Counted from the first letter of the stretch, positions 1-9,274 are shown. The stretch is 42,510 nucleotides of DNA from Rhodanobacteraceae bacterium (GCA_016717705.1 JADKFD010000052.1:1-42510); one strand, 5' to 3'. Numbers and translations: made by a program. The notes: generated from the letters alone by a model not told the origin.

Positions 1-1272
1 CACTGATCGGCACTGGCCTGGCCACCGTCGCGCTGGCGTTGCTGGCTTACGATCTGGCCGGCGCCAACGCTGGCGCCGTGCTCGGCACGGCGCTGGCGAT
101 CAAGATGATCGCCTACGTGACGCTGGCGCCGGTCGCCGGCGCCCTGATCCCATTGGCGCGGCGCAAGCTTGCGCTGATCGCCTTCGACCTGGTGCGCGCT
201 ACGGTTGCGCTGGCGCTGCCCTTCGTCACCGAGATCTGGCAGATCTATCTGCTGATCTTCTTGCTGCAGTCGGCGTCGGCCGGATTCACGCCGCTGTTCC
301 AGTCGCTGATTCCCGAAATCCTGTCCGAAGAGCGCGACTACACCCGCGCATTGTCGCTGTCGCGACTGGCCTATGACCTCGAATCTCTGCTGAGTCCTGC
401 GCCAGCTGCGGCGCTACTCACCGTGATCAGTTTCCTGGGTTTGTTCGCCGGCACCCGCTCGACCTGCTCTCGGCGGGCCGGTGCTGAGCACCGCATTCCC
501 GGTGATGGTTGGCGGCACAACCACACATGGCCCGTACGAAAGGGCGATCCGCGGCATGCGCACTTTCCCTGCGTACGCCACGATTGCGCGGACTGCTGGC
601 ACTGAACCTCGCGCGGCGGCAGCCGGCTCGATGGTCTTCGTCAACACCGTGGTGATCGTCCGCGTGAATCTGGCCCAACCCGAATCGGCGGTGGCGCTGG
701 CTTTGGCGTGTTTCGGCGGCGGGTCGATGGCCGCCGCGTTCACCTTGCCGTGGTTGCTTGATCGCCGCTCGGACCGGCAGGTCATGACCAGCGGCAGCCT
801 GATGGCGGTGCTGGTGCTGGTTGCCGTCGCGCTCGCCTGGCCAGCGCTGGCCACGGGTCCGCGCTGGCCGCTGGTGCTCGGGGCCTGGACGTTGCTGGGC
901 ATCGCCTACGCCTCCATCGTCACGCCCGGTGGCCGTCTGCTGCGGCGTTCGGCGGACGCCGCCCACCGCCCGGCGCTGTTCGCCGCGCAGTTTTCGCTGT
1001 CGCACGCTTGCTGGTTGCTCACCTACCCGCTGGTCGGCTGGCTGGGCGCGACGGCCGGCGTTCCGTCAGCCCTGTGGGCGATGGCTGCGTTGGCCGCGCT
1101 GGGCGGCGGATTGGCGTTGCGCCTGTGGCCCGCAGCGGACCCGCTTGCGCTCGAACACGCCCACGACAATCTGCCGCCGGGCCATCCGCACCTCACCGAG
1201 CACTACTTCGATGGACGCCACCGGCACGAATACCTGATCGACGAACTGCATCAGGACTGGCCGGAGCGCTGA
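1..1272 (+). pseudogene. MFS transporter, 5'-truncated by window edge and frame-broken
   Basis: The protein is already in frame at base 3 (LIGTGLATVALALLAYDLAG), so its start lies before the window. Hydrophobic helices, a conserved loop (EERDYTRALSLSR, about 340-370) and further helices from 620 to 1130 give the shape of a major facilitator superfamily exporter. It ends in a soluble His-rich tail (EHAHDNLPPGHPHLTEHYFD region) closing at QDWPER. The reading frame is broken between about 440 and 615. Frame 3 runs to about 450, frame 1 follows, a short frame-3 piece (LRTPRLRGLLALNLA) appears at 570-614, then frame 1 again to the stop. At least three indels within 170 bases could be real decay or consensus error. 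The substrate is unknown. Family assignment is fairly secure; functional status is not. Confidence 0.7.
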
Positions 1273-1410
1273 ACCTGACCCTCCAGCAGCACGCACGGCG
1301 CCGCCTCGACAGCGAGGGCAGCCTGCAGAGAGTCCAGGACCGACAGCAGTCGTCGTGTCAGCATTCTCCGAAATTCTCGGTCGGCTGATGTCGCCTCAGC
1401 GTCACGTCAG

Positions 1411-1953
1411 TCAGCGCCACTTGATCGAACAACCCATCGCCGGTTGCTGCTGCGCTGGCCCCTGCCCGCTGCTCGCTATCATGCGCATCGCATCGAACAA
1501 CTCGCGCGGCGCGTCGCTGTCCGCGGCCGCCTTCAGCGACGCATCCAGGCGACCGCGATAGCGCAGGCGCGATTCGCCGTCCAACCCGAAGAAGTCGGGT
1601 GTGCAGACTGCGCCGAAGGTGCGCGCGATCTCTTGCGTCTCGTCGTGCAGATACGGAAACGGCCAACTCCCGGCGATCTCGACCATGCGCTCGAAACTGT
1701 CCTCGGGATAGCCAACCGCATCGTTGGCGTTGATCGCGATGACGTTGACGCCGTATGCCGCCAGCTCGCGCGCGTCGCGCACGAGCCGCGGCAATACGGC
1801 CTTGACGTAGGGACAGTGATTGCAGATGAAAGCCACCAGCGTGCCGCGCGCCCCGGCCAGTTCGGATAATCGGTGCCAGCCGCCATCGGTCCCGCGCAGC
1901 TGGAAATCTGGCGCGAGCCAGCCGAGCTCAGCCGCGGGAGCGATGGCAGCCAT
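1411..1953 (-). CDS. Thioredoxin-family (AhpC/TSA-like redoxin) protein
   Basis: A 180-residue cytoplasmic protein with a thioredoxin fold of the redoxin subgroup. The redox motif C-N-H-C-P sits at residues 44-48 inside FICNHCPYVK, giving a CxxC pair at Cys44 and Cys47. The central IAINANDAVGYPEDSFERM and the late cis-Pro region (GAVCTPDFFGLD) match this family, as does the end MGCSIKWR. No signal peptide is visible, so a cytosolic thiol-disulfide or peroxide-related role is likely. It starts 14 bases after the aldolase stop on the same strand and is probably the last gene of the Calvin-cycle operon. It could keep light-independent Calvin enzymes reduced, but that is inference. Confidence 0.85.
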   Translation of the reverse strand: MAAIAPAAELGWLAPDFQLRGTDGGWHRLSELAGARGTLVAFICNHCPYVKAVLPRLVRDARELAAYGVNVIAINANDAVGYPEDSFERMVEIAGSWPFPYLHDETQEIARTFGAVCTPDFFGLDGESRLRYRGRLDASLKAAADSDAPRELFDAMRMIASSGQGPAQQQPAMGCSIKWR

Positions 1954-1967
1954 GCAAAGTCTCCGGG

Positions 1968-3005
1968 TCAGCGATAGCGCGAAACCATCTTCTCCAGCGC
2001 AATCGGCTTGATCTTGTGCGCCTGACCGGCGCAGCCGAAGGCTTCGAAGCGCAACTTGCAGATGTCACGCGCGGCACTGCGGGCTACCGTCATCAGCTTG
2101 CGCGGGTCGAATTCGGCCGGCTGCTCGGCGAAGATCTTGCGGATCGCCCCGGTCATCGCCAGGCGGATATCGGTATCGATGTTGACCTTGCGCACGCCGC
2201 TCTTGATGCCACGCACGATCTCTTCGACTGGCACGCCATAGGTTTCCTTGATGGCGCCACCGTACTGACGAATGATCGCCAGCCATTCCTGCGGCACGCT
2301 CGACGAGCCGTGCATGACCAGATGCGTGTTCGGCACCGCGGCATGGATGGCGGCGATGCGCTCCATGGCGAGGATGTCGCCAGTCGGCTCACGGGTGAAC
2401 TTGTAGGCGCCATGACTGGTGCCGATGGCGATCGCCAGCGCATCGACGCCGGTGGCGGCGACGAAATCGCGCGCCTGATCCGGATCGGTCAGCATCTGGT
2501 CATGACTGAGTTTGCCCTCGGCGCCGACGCCATCTTCTTCACCCGCATCACCGGTCTCCAGCGAGCCCAGGCAGCCGAGTTCGCCCTCGACCGAGACACC
2601 GATCGAGTGCGACATTTCGCAGACCTTGCGGGTAACCTCGACGTTGTATTCGTAGCTGGACGGCGTCTTGGCGTCTTCCATCAAGGAGCCGTCCATCATC
2701 ACGCTGGTGAAGCCGGAGCGGATCGATTGCAGGCACACCGCCGCCGAGGCGCCGTGGTCCTGGTGCATCACGATCGGGATGTCCGGGTAGGTCTCCACCG
2801 CCGCCTGCACCATATGCCGCAGAAAGGCTTCGCCGGCATATTTGCGGGCGCCGGCCGAGGCCTGCAGGATCACCGGCGCATCACACTTTTCCGCCGCCTC
2901 CATGATCGCCTGGATCTGCTCCAGGTTGTTGACGTTGAAAGCCGGCACGCCGTAGTCGTGCTCGGCGGCGTGATCGAGCAATTGGCGCAACGAGATAAGG
3001 GCCAT
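1968..3005 (-). CDS. cbbA: Class II fructose-1,6-bisphosphate aldolase (Calvin subtype)
   Basis: Condenses glyceraldehyde-3-phosphate and dihydroxyacetone phosphate to fructose-1,6-bisphosphate; on sedoheptulose substrates it also serves Calvin-cycle regeneration. The 345-residue length is typical of the class II Calvin type. Zn-site and catalytic motifs are visible: PIVMHQDHG (metal His and catalytic Asp), SVEGELGCLG, AIGTSHGAYKF (metal His) and LVMHGSSSVP (metal His), followed by GVRKVNIDTDIRLA for phosphate binding. The start ATG is the obvious one (MALISLRQLLDHA). It lies 140 bases downstream of the phosphoglycolate phosphatase gene and just upstream of the redoxin, all on the minus strand, so it belongs to the cbb operon. 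The sequence is intact. Confidence 0.96.
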   Translation of the reverse strand: MALISLRQLLDHAAEHDYGVPAFNVNNLEQIQAIMEAAEKCDAPVILQASAGARKYAGEAFLRHMVQAAVETYPDIPIVMHQDHGASAAVCLQSIRSGFTSVMMDGSLMEDAKTPSSYEYNVEVTRKVCEMSHSIGVSVEGELGCLGSLETGDAGEEDGVGAEGKLSHDQMLTDPDQARDFVAATGVDALAIAIGTSHGAYKFTREPTGDILAMERIAAIHAAVPNTHLVMHGSSSVPQEWLAIIRQYGGAIKETYGVPVEEIVRGIKSGVRKVNIDTDIRLAMTGAIRKIFAEQPAEFDPRKLMTVARSAARDICKLRFEAFGCAGQAHKIKPIALEKMVSRYR

Positions 3006-3145
3006 GGGGATTCATCCTCGTGAATGGAAGTCTTGATCGACCGGCGTCTGGTCCGCAGTGCGCGCGGACAATGCCAGCAGAGCTCGGGCGAATGTTCTCC
3101 TGTTCGGCGCTGCCGTACCTTGCGGCTGGACAAAGTCGTGGCGGA

Positions 3146-3868
3146 TCAGCCGTCAGCGGCATCCGTGACAAGGTCAACGGTGGGCACCGTCCGCGCGCCG
3201 AGCACATGCGCGGCAAGTGCCGCCAGCGAGTCGAAGATGCGATCAGGCGCGGACAGGCGGATCGGCACGCCGCTGTTGTAGCCATGCGGCAATACCCAGG
3301 CGGCGACACCGGCATTGCGCGCCGCCGCGACATCGGTGATCGAATCGCCCACATGGGCGAATTGCCCGGCGGCAACGCCGAAATGATCCAGCACATGACG
3401 CACGGCTGCAGCATCCGGCTTGCGCACCGGCAGACTGTCGCCACCGACCAGCAATTCGAAAAACTCGTCCAGACCATTGTTGCGCAGGACACGCTGCGCG
3501 TAGCGGCTGTCCTTGTTGGTCAGACAGGCCAGGCGCACCCCGCTCGACTTCAGCGCAGCCAGCGCGCCGACGGCGCCGGGATAGGCGCACACCCGAGCAC
3601 CCGCGGTGGCGTCGTAGTGCACACGCAGGCGCTGCAGCAGGCGTGCGAAGGGAATGCGCGCAGCACCCACCGGATCGACGAAGCGCAGCTGATCGAGCAC
3701 GCGCTGCAGCAGGACCTCGATGCCGGCGCCGATCAGGCGCGTAATCTGCGTTTCGGACAGCAGCGGCAAACGAAATTCGGCCAGCAGGCGATTGACCGCC
3801 TCGGCGATTTCCGGGGCGGTGTCCACCAGGGTGCCATCGAGATCGAAACTCAGGGCTTGGATGGGCAT
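3146..3868 (-). CDS. cbbZ: Phosphoglycolate phosphatase (HAD superfamily)
   Basis: Dephosphorylates 2-phosphoglycolate made by RuBisCO oxygenation. The 240-residue protein starts at MPIQALSFDLDGTLVDT. HAD motif I is DLDGTLVDT (Asp9 nucleophile), motif II is ACLTNKD, motif III Lys is in the SLPVRKPDAA region and motif IV is HVGDSITDV. An in-frame codon 11 codons upstream is also open, but the second Met immediately precedes the conserved core and follows a reasonable ribosome-binding sequence (AAAGGACC), so 3868 is preferred. It lies between phosphoribulokinase and aldolase genes in one orientation, as in many proteobacterial cbb operons. A double REP-like palindrome fills the gap to phosphoribulokinase. 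The name gph is equally usual. Confidence 0.93.
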   Translation of the reverse strand: MPIQALSFDLDGTLVDTAPEIAEAVNRLLAEFRLPLLSETQITRLIGAGIEVLLQRVLDQLRFVDPVGAARIPFARLLQRLRVHYDATAGARVCAYPGAVGALAALKSSGVRLACLTNKDSRYAQRVLRNNGLDEFFELLVGGDSLPVRKPDAAAVRHVLDHFGVAAGQFAHVGDSITDVAAARNAGVAAWVLPHGYNSGVPIRLSAPDRIFDSLAALAAHVLGARTVPTVDLVTDAADG

Positions 3869-3910
3869 GGGGGTCCTTTGAGCAAGTATGCCGTAAGGCA
3901 TTGATTTTAA

Positions 3911-3964
3911 TGTGGGAGCGGATTTACTCCGCGAGAGCTTTCGCGGGATAAACCCGCTCCCACA
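3911..3964. repeat. GTGGGAGCGG-type REP palindrome
   Basis: An inverted repeat: TGTGGGAGCGG at the left and the complementary CCGCTCCCACA at the right, with an inner TCCGCGA/TCGCGGGA hairpin. It is related to the GTAGGAGCG elements at 9403 and 23761. It lies between the phosphatase and phosphoribulokinase genes. Confidence 0.75.
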
Positions 3965-3969
3965 GATAC

Positions 3970-4045
3970 GTAGGTCACGTTGCCCGCAGGGCTACGTGAC
4001 GGGCTACCCTGTCACGTAGCCTGCTGCGCAGGCAACGTGACCTAC
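3970..4045. repeat. REPIN-like element, family GTAGGTCACGTTG, copy 1
   Basis: A double palindrome: outer arms GTAGGTCACGTTG and CAACGTGACCTAC, inner arms CTACGTGAC and GTCACGTAG. Each half alone can fold (GTCACGT/ACGTGAC). Three further copies occur at 7250, 24448 and 36574. It separates cbbZ from the phosphoribulokinase gene. Confidence 0.9.
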
Positions 4046-4077
4046 GCCCTTCGCACCCTCTCCGCCGCGTCACGCCC

Positions 4078-4953
4078 TCACCCCGCCCGCCGCTTCATAT
4101 CCATCAGCCGCAGGATCATCGGCGTGAAGATCAGTTGCATGGCCAGGCCCATCTTGCCACCGGGCACGACGATGTTGTTCGGCCGCGTCATCCAGGAGTC
4201 GTGCAGCATCGACATCAGGTAGGGAAAGTCGATGCCCTTGGGGTTGGCGAAGCGGATCACCACCATCGATTCGTCGGCGCTCGGAATGTCCTTGGCGACG
4301 AAGGGATTGCTGGTGTCGACGGTCGGCACGCGCTGGAAATTGACGTGGGTGCGGCTGAACTGCGGGCACAGGTGTTTCACGTAATCGGGCATGCGCCTGA
4401 GGATGGTCTCGACCACCGCTTCCTGGCTGTAGCCGCGCAGATTCTGGTCGCGATGCAGCTTCTGGATCCACTCCAGGTTGATGATCGGCACCACGCCGAC
4501 CAGCAGGTCGACGTGGCGGGCGACGTCACCCTCGGGGCCAACGTAGCCGCCGTGCAGGCCTTCGTAAAACATCAGGTCGCTGCCGGGTTCGATCGTCTGC
4601 CACGGCGTGAAGGTACCGGGCTCGCCGCCGAGTTCCTTCGCCTCGCGCGCGTCGTGGATATAGCGGCGCACTCTGCCGCCGCCGCTGCTGGCGTACTGCG
4701 CGAAGTTGTCTGCCAATTCACCGAGCAGGTTCGACTCGGGGCCGAAGTGACTGATCTGCGGACCTTCGCCGGCATCGGCGCGGCGCACGCGTTCGCGCAT
4801 CTCGGTGCGGTCGAAGCGATGGAAGGAATCGCCCTCGATCACCTGCGGGCGAATGCCCTCGCGGCGGAAGATGTGGGCGAAGCTGTTCATCACCGTGGTG
4901 GTGCCGGCGCCGGAGGAGCCGGTGACGGCGATGATCGGATGCGATTGGCTCAT
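4078..4953 (-). CDS. cbbP: Phosphoribulokinase (bacterial type)
   Basis: Phosphorylates ribulose-5-phosphate with ATP to make the RuBisCO substrate ribulose-1,5-bisphosphate. The 291-residue length is typical of the bacterial octameric type. The P-loop is GSSGAGTT at residues 12-19, followed by the EGDSFHRFDR substrate loop, YEGLHGGYV, and the PDYVKHLCPQFSRTHVNFQR region. The open frame extends 22 codons further upstream, but MSQSHPIIAVTG is preceded by GAGG at correct spacing and matches the family N-terminus. It lies in the cbb operon between fructose bisphosphatase and phosphoglycolate phosphatase. Its presence together with form I RuBisCO is the diagnostic pair for a working Calvin cycle. 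Confidence 0.97.
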   Translation of the reverse strand: MSQSHPIIAVTGSSGAGTTTVMNSFAHIFRREGIRPQVIEGDSFHRFDRTEMRERVRRADAGEGPQISHFGPESNLLGELADNFAQYASSGGGRVRRYIHDAREAKELGGEPGTFTPWQTIEPGSDLMFYEGLHGGYVGPEGDVARHVDLLVGVVPIINLEWIQKLHRDQNLRGYSQEAVVETILRRMPDYVKHLCPQFSRTHVNFQRVPTVDTSNPFVAKDIPSADESMVVIRFANPKGIDFPYLMSMLHDSWMTRPNNIVVPGGKMGLAMQLIFTPMILRLMDMKRRAG

Positions 4954-5081
4954 GGGGACCTCAGCGATACGGAATGGGGGTTCACGCGCTTGGGTAGGCC
5001 GGGTACTCGCGTCGACCATGGCCGTGGGCGCCCCATGGTCGATACGCGAGACACCCGGCGCTCTGCGGCCTGGCGCAAGAG

Positions 5082-5147
5082 CCGCGGCCGCCGGCGCGAA
5101 CGTGCTGCTTGGCGCCGCCCAGCCGCGCGCGCGCCGGAGCCGCGCTA
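5082..5147 (-). repeat. GTAGCGCGGCTCCGGCGCGC-type intergenic repeat, copy 1
   Basis: On the minus strand it begins GTAGCGCGGCTCCGGCGCG and ends GTTCGCGCCGGCGGCCGCGG, with a variable middle of about 26 bases. The same start and end recur in the plus orientation at 27241-27306. It lies between fbp and the phosphoribulokinase gene. An unrelated inverted repeat around CATGG (4990-5060) sits beside it. Confidence 0.75.
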
Positions 5148-5165
5148 CGAAGTGGTTGCATCGCC

Positions 5166-6245
5166 CTACACCCGCGCCTCGGGCCGGAACAACGAGCGCT
5201 CGTTGAACAGCGGCGACTCGAACGGACGATCGGTGCCGGCGTCGTATTCGGCGTGGTAACGCTCGATGCGCTCGACCTCATGGCGCGAGCCGAGAATCAC
5301 CGGCACGCGCTGGTGCAGGGCGGTCGGGGCCACATCGAGAATGCGCTGACGCCCGGTGCTGGCGCGGCCACCGGCCTGCTCGATCAGCCAGCCGATCGGA
5401 TTGGCTTCATAGAGCAGGCGCAGGCGGCCGGGTTTGCCGGGATCCTTGGTGTCCTTGGGATACATGAAGACACCGCCGCGCATCAGGATGCGATGCACTT
5501 CAGCCACCATCGAGGCGATCCAGCGCATGTTGAAGTCGCGACGGCGATCGCCGGTGCGGCCGGCCTGGCATTCGGTCACGTAGCGGTGCACCGGCGCCTC
5601 CCAGAAGCGCGCGTTGCTGGTGTTGATCGCGAACTCGCTGGTGTCTTCCGGGATGGTCAGGTTCGGGTGGGTGAGGATGAAGTTGCCGATCTCGCGATCG
5701 AGCGTGAAGCCGTGGGTGCCCTTGCCCACGGTCAGCACCAGCATCGTCGCCGGACCGTAGATCGCGTAGCCGGCGGCGACCTGTACGCGTCCGGGTTTCA
5801 GATAATCGGCGCCGACCGGCGCCTGGGCGCCGGCATGCCGCAACACCGAGAAAATCGTTCCCACCGAGACGTTGACGTCGGTGTTGGACGAGCCATCGAG
5901 CGGATCGAAGATCAGCAGGTACTGACCGCGCGCATGGTCGGTCGGAAGTTCGTACGGCTCGTCGAGTTCCTCCGAGGCCATGCCGGCCACCAGGCCGCCC
6001 CAATCGCAGGAGCGCAGCATGATCTCGTTGGCCAGCACATCGAGCTTCTTCTGGGTTTCGCCCTGGCCGTTGCTGCTTTCCAGCGCGCCGAGGAAGCCAC
6101 TCAACGCGCCCTTGGCAGTCATCGCCGAAATCGCCTTGACTGCGGCAGCGACGTCCACCAGCAGCGCGGCGAGGTCGTTGCCGCCGTCGGTATCGCGCAG
6201 CTGCTGGATCAGGAATTTCGACAGGGTGGTACGTCCGAGATGCAT
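5166..6245 (-). CDS. cbbF: Fructose-1,6-bisphosphatase class I
   Basis: Hydrolyses fructose-1,6-bisphosphate to fructose-6-phosphate; many operon-borne forms also act on sedoheptulose-1,7-bisphosphate. The protein is 359 residues. Metal and substrate motifs are clear: MASEELDEPYEL, IFDPLDGSSNTDVNVSVGT (the DPLDGSSN metal loop), and a late LRLLYEANPIGWLIEQAGG block. The chosen start (MHLGRTTLSKFL) has GAGGA eight bases upstream; 14 more codons are open but lack family similarity. It lies 13 bases after the cbbX stop, so translation may be coupled. No second bisphosphatase is seen here, so it may serve both Calvin-cycle reactions (inference). Confidence 0.96.
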   Translation of the reverse strand: MHLGRTTLSKFLIQQLRDTDGGNDLAALLVDVAAAVKAISAMTAKGALSGFLGALESSNGQGETQKKLDVLANEIMLRSCDWGGLVAGMASEELDEPYELPTDHARGQYLLIFDPLDGSSNTDVNVSVGTIFSVLRHAGAQAPVGADYLKPGRVQVAAGYAIYGPATMLVLTVGKGTHGFTLDREIGNFILTHPNLTIPEDTSEFAINTSNARFWEAPVHRYVTECQAGRTGDRRRDFNMRWIASMVAEVHRILMRGGVFMYPKDTKDPGKPGRLRLLYEANPIGWLIEQAGGRASTGRQRILDVAPTALHQRVPVILGSRHEVERIERYHAEYDAGTDRPFESPLFNERSLFRPEARV

Positions 6246-6258
6246 GGTGGTGTCCTCG

Positions 6259-7209
6259 TCAGTGGTTCGTGGCGTCGCTCGTCGCAAACACGCGGCTGGC
6301 GCGGATATCGGCGGCTTCGATGGTGGTCAGGTCCTCGCGCGTCAGCGCCCGTTCGCGCTGCGCATAAAGGCGGCTGGCCTGGCGGAGCCGGGCGCGGTCG
6401 AGCGCGTTGCGCACGCTGCGCGCGTTGGCGAAATGCGGCTGGCGGATGCGCAGCGCGAGGTATTCATCAAAGGCCTCGCGTGCGCCCGTCCCGAACTCAT
6501 AGTTCTGCGCGGCGAGCATGCGTTCGCCGATTTCCAGCAGTTCCGCCGGCTGGTAGTCGGGGAAATCGATGTGATGGGCGATGCGCGAGTTGAGGCCGGG
6601 GTTGGACTGGAAGAAGGTGTCCATGCGCGCCTTGTAGCCGGCGAGGATCACGACCAGATCGTCGCGCTGGTTCTCCATCACCTGCAGCAGGATCTCGATC
6701 GCTTCCTGGCCGTAGTCGCGCTCGTTTTCCGGGCGATACAGGTAATAGGCCTCGTCGATGAACAGCACGCCGCCCATGGCTTTCTTCAGCACCTCGCGCG
6801 TCTTCGGCGCGGTGTGACCGATGTACTGGCCAACGAGATCATCGCGGGTCACCGCGACCAGATGGCCTTTGCGTACGTAGCCGAGTCGATGCAGGATTTG
6901 GGCCATGCGCAGCGCCACCGTGGTCTTGCCGGTACCCGGATTGCCGGTAAAGCACATGTGCAGGCTCGGTGCCTGTGCCTGCAGCCCGAACTGCTGACGC
7001 AGGCGGTCGATCACCAGCAGCGCAGCGATATCGCGGATGCGCTGCTTGACGGGCTTGAGACCGATCAGATCGCGATCGAGCTCGGCCAGCACCGACTCGA
7101 CCTGGCTCTGCGCCAGCACCTCATCGACGCTGCGCGGCGGCTCGGCCGGCGGCGGCGTCGACGGGCTGGCCGTGGCCTGTCCGGGGATGCGGTAGTCGAG
7201 GGTGGTCAT
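6259..7209 (-). CDS. cbbX: CbbX, AAA+ red-type RuBisCO activase
   Basis: Removes inhibitory sugar phosphates from red-type form I RuBisCO by threading the large-subunit C-terminus. The 316-residue protein has a proline-rich N-terminal extension (residues 1-30), then the AAA+ module: Walker A GNPGTGKT at residues 89-96, Walker B GGVLFIDEAYYL, the VILAGYK sensor-1 region, and the arginine-rich NPGLNSRIAHHIDFPDY segment. The pore-loop neighbourhood (VGQYIGHTAPKT) is typical. It sits directly downstream of cbbLS, the usual place for this activase, and its presence agrees with the red-type large subunit. The gap to cbbS holds a REPIN-like element. Confidence 0.96.
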   Translation of the reverse strand: MTTLDYRIPGQATASPSTPPPAEPPRSVDEVLAQSQVESVLAELDRDLIGLKPVKQRIRDIAALLVIDRLRQQFGLQAQAPSLHMCFTGNPGTGKTTVALRMAQILHRLGYVRKGHLVAVTRDDLVGQYIGHTAPKTREVLKKAMGGVLFIDEAYYLYRPENERDYGQEAIEILLQVMENQRDDLVVILAGYKARMDTFFQSNPGLNSRIAHHIDFPDYQPAELLEIGERMLAAQNYEFGTGAREAFDEYLALRIRQPHFANARSVRNALDRARLRQASRLYAQRERALTREDLTTIEAADIRASRVFATSDATNH

Positions 7210-7249
7210 GGGTAGATCTCTTGCCGAACTGGTTGCAGGAAACGGATTT

Positions 7250-7324
7250 GTAGGTCACGTTGACCGCAGGTCTACGTGACAATCGGGCTGCCCGTCACGT
7301 AGCCCTGCGGGCAACGTGACCTAC
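7250..7324. repeat. REPIN-like element, family GTAGGTCACGTTG, copy 2
   Basis: Same structure as at 3970: GTAGGTCACGTTG, CTACGTGAC, a short loop, GTCACGTAG and CAACGTGACCTAC. It lies inside the operon between cbbS and cbbX, where it could act as a processing or attenuation hairpin that lets the RuBisCO genes be expressed above the downstream genes (inference). Confidence 0.9.
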
Positions 7325-7340
7325 TTCAGAGCTGCTGAGT

Positions 7341-7777
7341 TCACCCGTACCGCTCCCCCTCCGGCCGCTCCGCCGCATAGCCAACCACCGTGTAGCGCTG
7401 CACGCGGCCGGCCACTTCCTGGCGCTGCAGCGTGAAGCCGGGCTCGTGCGGCGGGCGCTGGACGATGAAGCTCATTGCGATCGACTCGACGCCGCGGGTG
7501 GAATCGAAGGCCATCAGGCGGATGTAGTGGCGCGGGAACGCCTCGCGGCACGCATTCAGCTCCATCAGCACGCCAGCCGGATCGACCAGGTCGAACATCG
7601 GCATGCCGTACATCTCCCAGTAGGTGTTGCGCGGGTGCGGGTCGTCGGTGTATTCCACGCTCCAGGCGTAGCCCTTGCGCAGGCCGTAGTCGACCTGCAG
7701 GCGATCTCGGCGTCGGTGAGGTCGGGCAGGAAACTGAACTGGCCCTGGGTCAGGCGGCCGGTGGGATTGGTCATCAT
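7341..7777 (-). CDS. cbbS: RuBisCO small subunit, red type (single-base frameshift in this sequence)
   Basis: Small subunit of the hexadecameric form I enzyme. The N-terminal part reads MMTNPTGRLTQGQFSFLPD then LTDAEI. The rest (QVDYGLRKGYAWSVEYTDDP, NTYWEMYGMPMFDLVDPA and FIVQRPPHEPGFTLQRQE to PEGERYG) is in a different frame. The join is at about 7697-7701: restoring one base beside GCC gives AEIALQVDYG, the expected continuation. A one-base deletion in the consensus is therefore the simplest reading; a true inactivating mutation would be surprising in an otherwise intact operon. The extended C-terminus (EPGFTLQRQE onward) is characteristic of red-type small subunits. It lies 21 bases after cbbL. 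Confidence 0.92.
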
Positions 7778-7798
7778 GGGACTTCGCTCCGGTTGGGT

Positions 7799-9274
7799 TC
7801 AGGCGGTCGCAGGGGTGACGGCGTAGTCGCTGCTGTCGGTGCTGGCGTAGTTGAAGGACACGTCCTTCCAGGTTTCCAGCGCCTGCTTCAGCGGCGTGCA
7901 GAACTGCGCCGCGCGCTGCAGGATCTCCGGCCCCTCGTTGGCGATGTCGCGACCCTCGTTGCGCGCCTTGACCATGGCTTCCAGCGCCACCCGATTGGCC
8001 ACGGCGCCGGCCTGGATGCCGGCCGGATGGCCGATGGTGCCGCCGCCGAACTGCAGGATGACGTCGTCGCCGAAGAGGTCGAGCAACTGGTGCATCTGGC
8101 CGGCGTGGATGCCACCCGAGGCCACCGGCATCACCTTTTTCAGATCGCACCAGTCCTGGTCGAAGTAGATGCCGCGCGGCAGATCGGTGCGCGTGTAGCT
8201 GTCGCGACAGACGTTGTAGTAACCCTGCACGGTCAGCGGGTCACCTTCCAGCTTGCCCACCGCGGTGCCGGCGTGCAGGTGGTCGACGCCGGCCAGGCGC
8301 AGCCACTTGGCGATCACGCGGAAGCTCACGCCGTGGTTCTTCTGCCGCGTGTAGGTGCCGTGACCGGCGCGGTGCATGTGCAGGATGACGTCGTTGCGGC
8401 GGCACCATTTGGCCAGGCTCTGGATCGCCGGCCAGCCGACGATCAAATCGATCATCACCACCACGCTGCCCAGTTCCTTGGCGAAATCGGCGCGCTCGTA
8501 GATGTCCTCCATGGTCGCGCCGGTGATGTTCAGATAGCTGCCCTTGACCTCGCCGGTGGCGGCACTGGCCTTGTTGACGGCCTCCATCACGTAGAGGAAC
8601 CGGTCGCGCCAGTGCATGAACGGCTGCGAGTTGATGTTCTCGTCGTCCTTCATGAAATCGAGGCCGCCCTTGAGGCCCTCGTAGATCACCCGGCCGTAGT
8701 TGCGCGCCGACAGGCCGAGCTTGGGCTTGGTGGTGGCGCCGAGCAGCGGCCGGCCGAACTTGTCGAGGCGCTCACGTTCGACCACCAGACCGGTCGGCGG
8801 GCCCTGGAAGGTCTTCACGTAGGCCACCGGGATGCGGATGTCTTCCAGCCGCGCGGCCTTCAGCGGCTTGAAGCTGAACACGTTGCCGATCAGGCTCGCC
8901 GTCATGTTGGCGATCGAGCCCTCTTCGAACAGGATCAGGTCGTAGGCGACCCAGGCGAAGTACTGCCCCGGATTGTTCGGCACCGGCTCCACCCGGTAGG
9001 CCTTGGCGCGGTAGCTGTCGCAAGCGGTCAGCCGATCGGTCCACACCACCGTCCAGGTCGCCGTGCTGGATTCGCCGGCCACCGCGGCAGCCGCCTCGAT
9101 CGCATCGACGCCCTCCTGCGGCGTGATCCGGTACAGGCACAGCGTGTCGGTCTCCTTCGGGATGTAATCGGGCTGCCAGTAGCCCATCTGCCGGTACTTG
9201 AGCACGCCGGCGCTGTAGCGCTTGCGGCTGTCGGTGATCGTCTGGTTCGACGGATCGCTGGCGGGATGGTTCAC
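7799..9274 (-). CDS. cbbL: RuBisCO large subunit, form IC (red type)
   Basis: Fixes CO2 onto ribulose-1,5-bisphosphate. The 491-residue protein matches form IC large subunits closely: AVAGESSTATWTVVWTDRL near the N-terminus, GGLDFMKDDENINSQPF with the carbamylated lysine, HRAGHGTYTRQKNHGVSFR, TAVGKLEGDPLTVQGYYN with the loop-6 lysine, and VMPVASGGIHAGQMH. Form IA/IB enzymes differ at FTKDDEN and at the HAGQMH segment. The start is GTG (MNHPASDP) with AGGAG seven bases upstream. It is the first gene of the cbb operon, divergent from cbbR, and probably CbbR-activated. The reading frame is intact. Confidence 0.98.
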   Translation of the reverse strand: MNHPASDPSNQTITDSRKRYSAGVLKYRQMGYWQPDYIPKETDTLCLYRITPQEGVDAIEAAAAVAGESSTATWTVVWTDRLTACDSYRAKAYRVEPVPNNPGQYFAWVAYDLILFEEGSIANMTASLIGNVFSFKPLKAARLEDIRIPVAYVKTFQGPPTGLVVERERLDKFGRPLLGATTKPKLGLSARNYGRVIYEGLKGGLDFMKDDENINSQPFMHWRDRFLYVMEAVNKASAATGEVKGSYLNITGATMEDIYERADFAKELGSVVVMIDLIVGWPAIQSLAKWCRRNDVILHMHRAGHGTYTRQKNHGVSFRVIAKWLRLAGVDHLHAGTAVGKLEGDPLTVQGYYNVCRDSYTRTDLPRGIYFDQDWCDLKKVMPVASGGIHAGQMHQLLDLFGDDVILQFGGGTIGHPAGIQAGAVANRVALEAMVKARNEGRDIANEGPEILQRAAQFCTPLKQALETWKDVSFNYASTDSSDYAVTPATA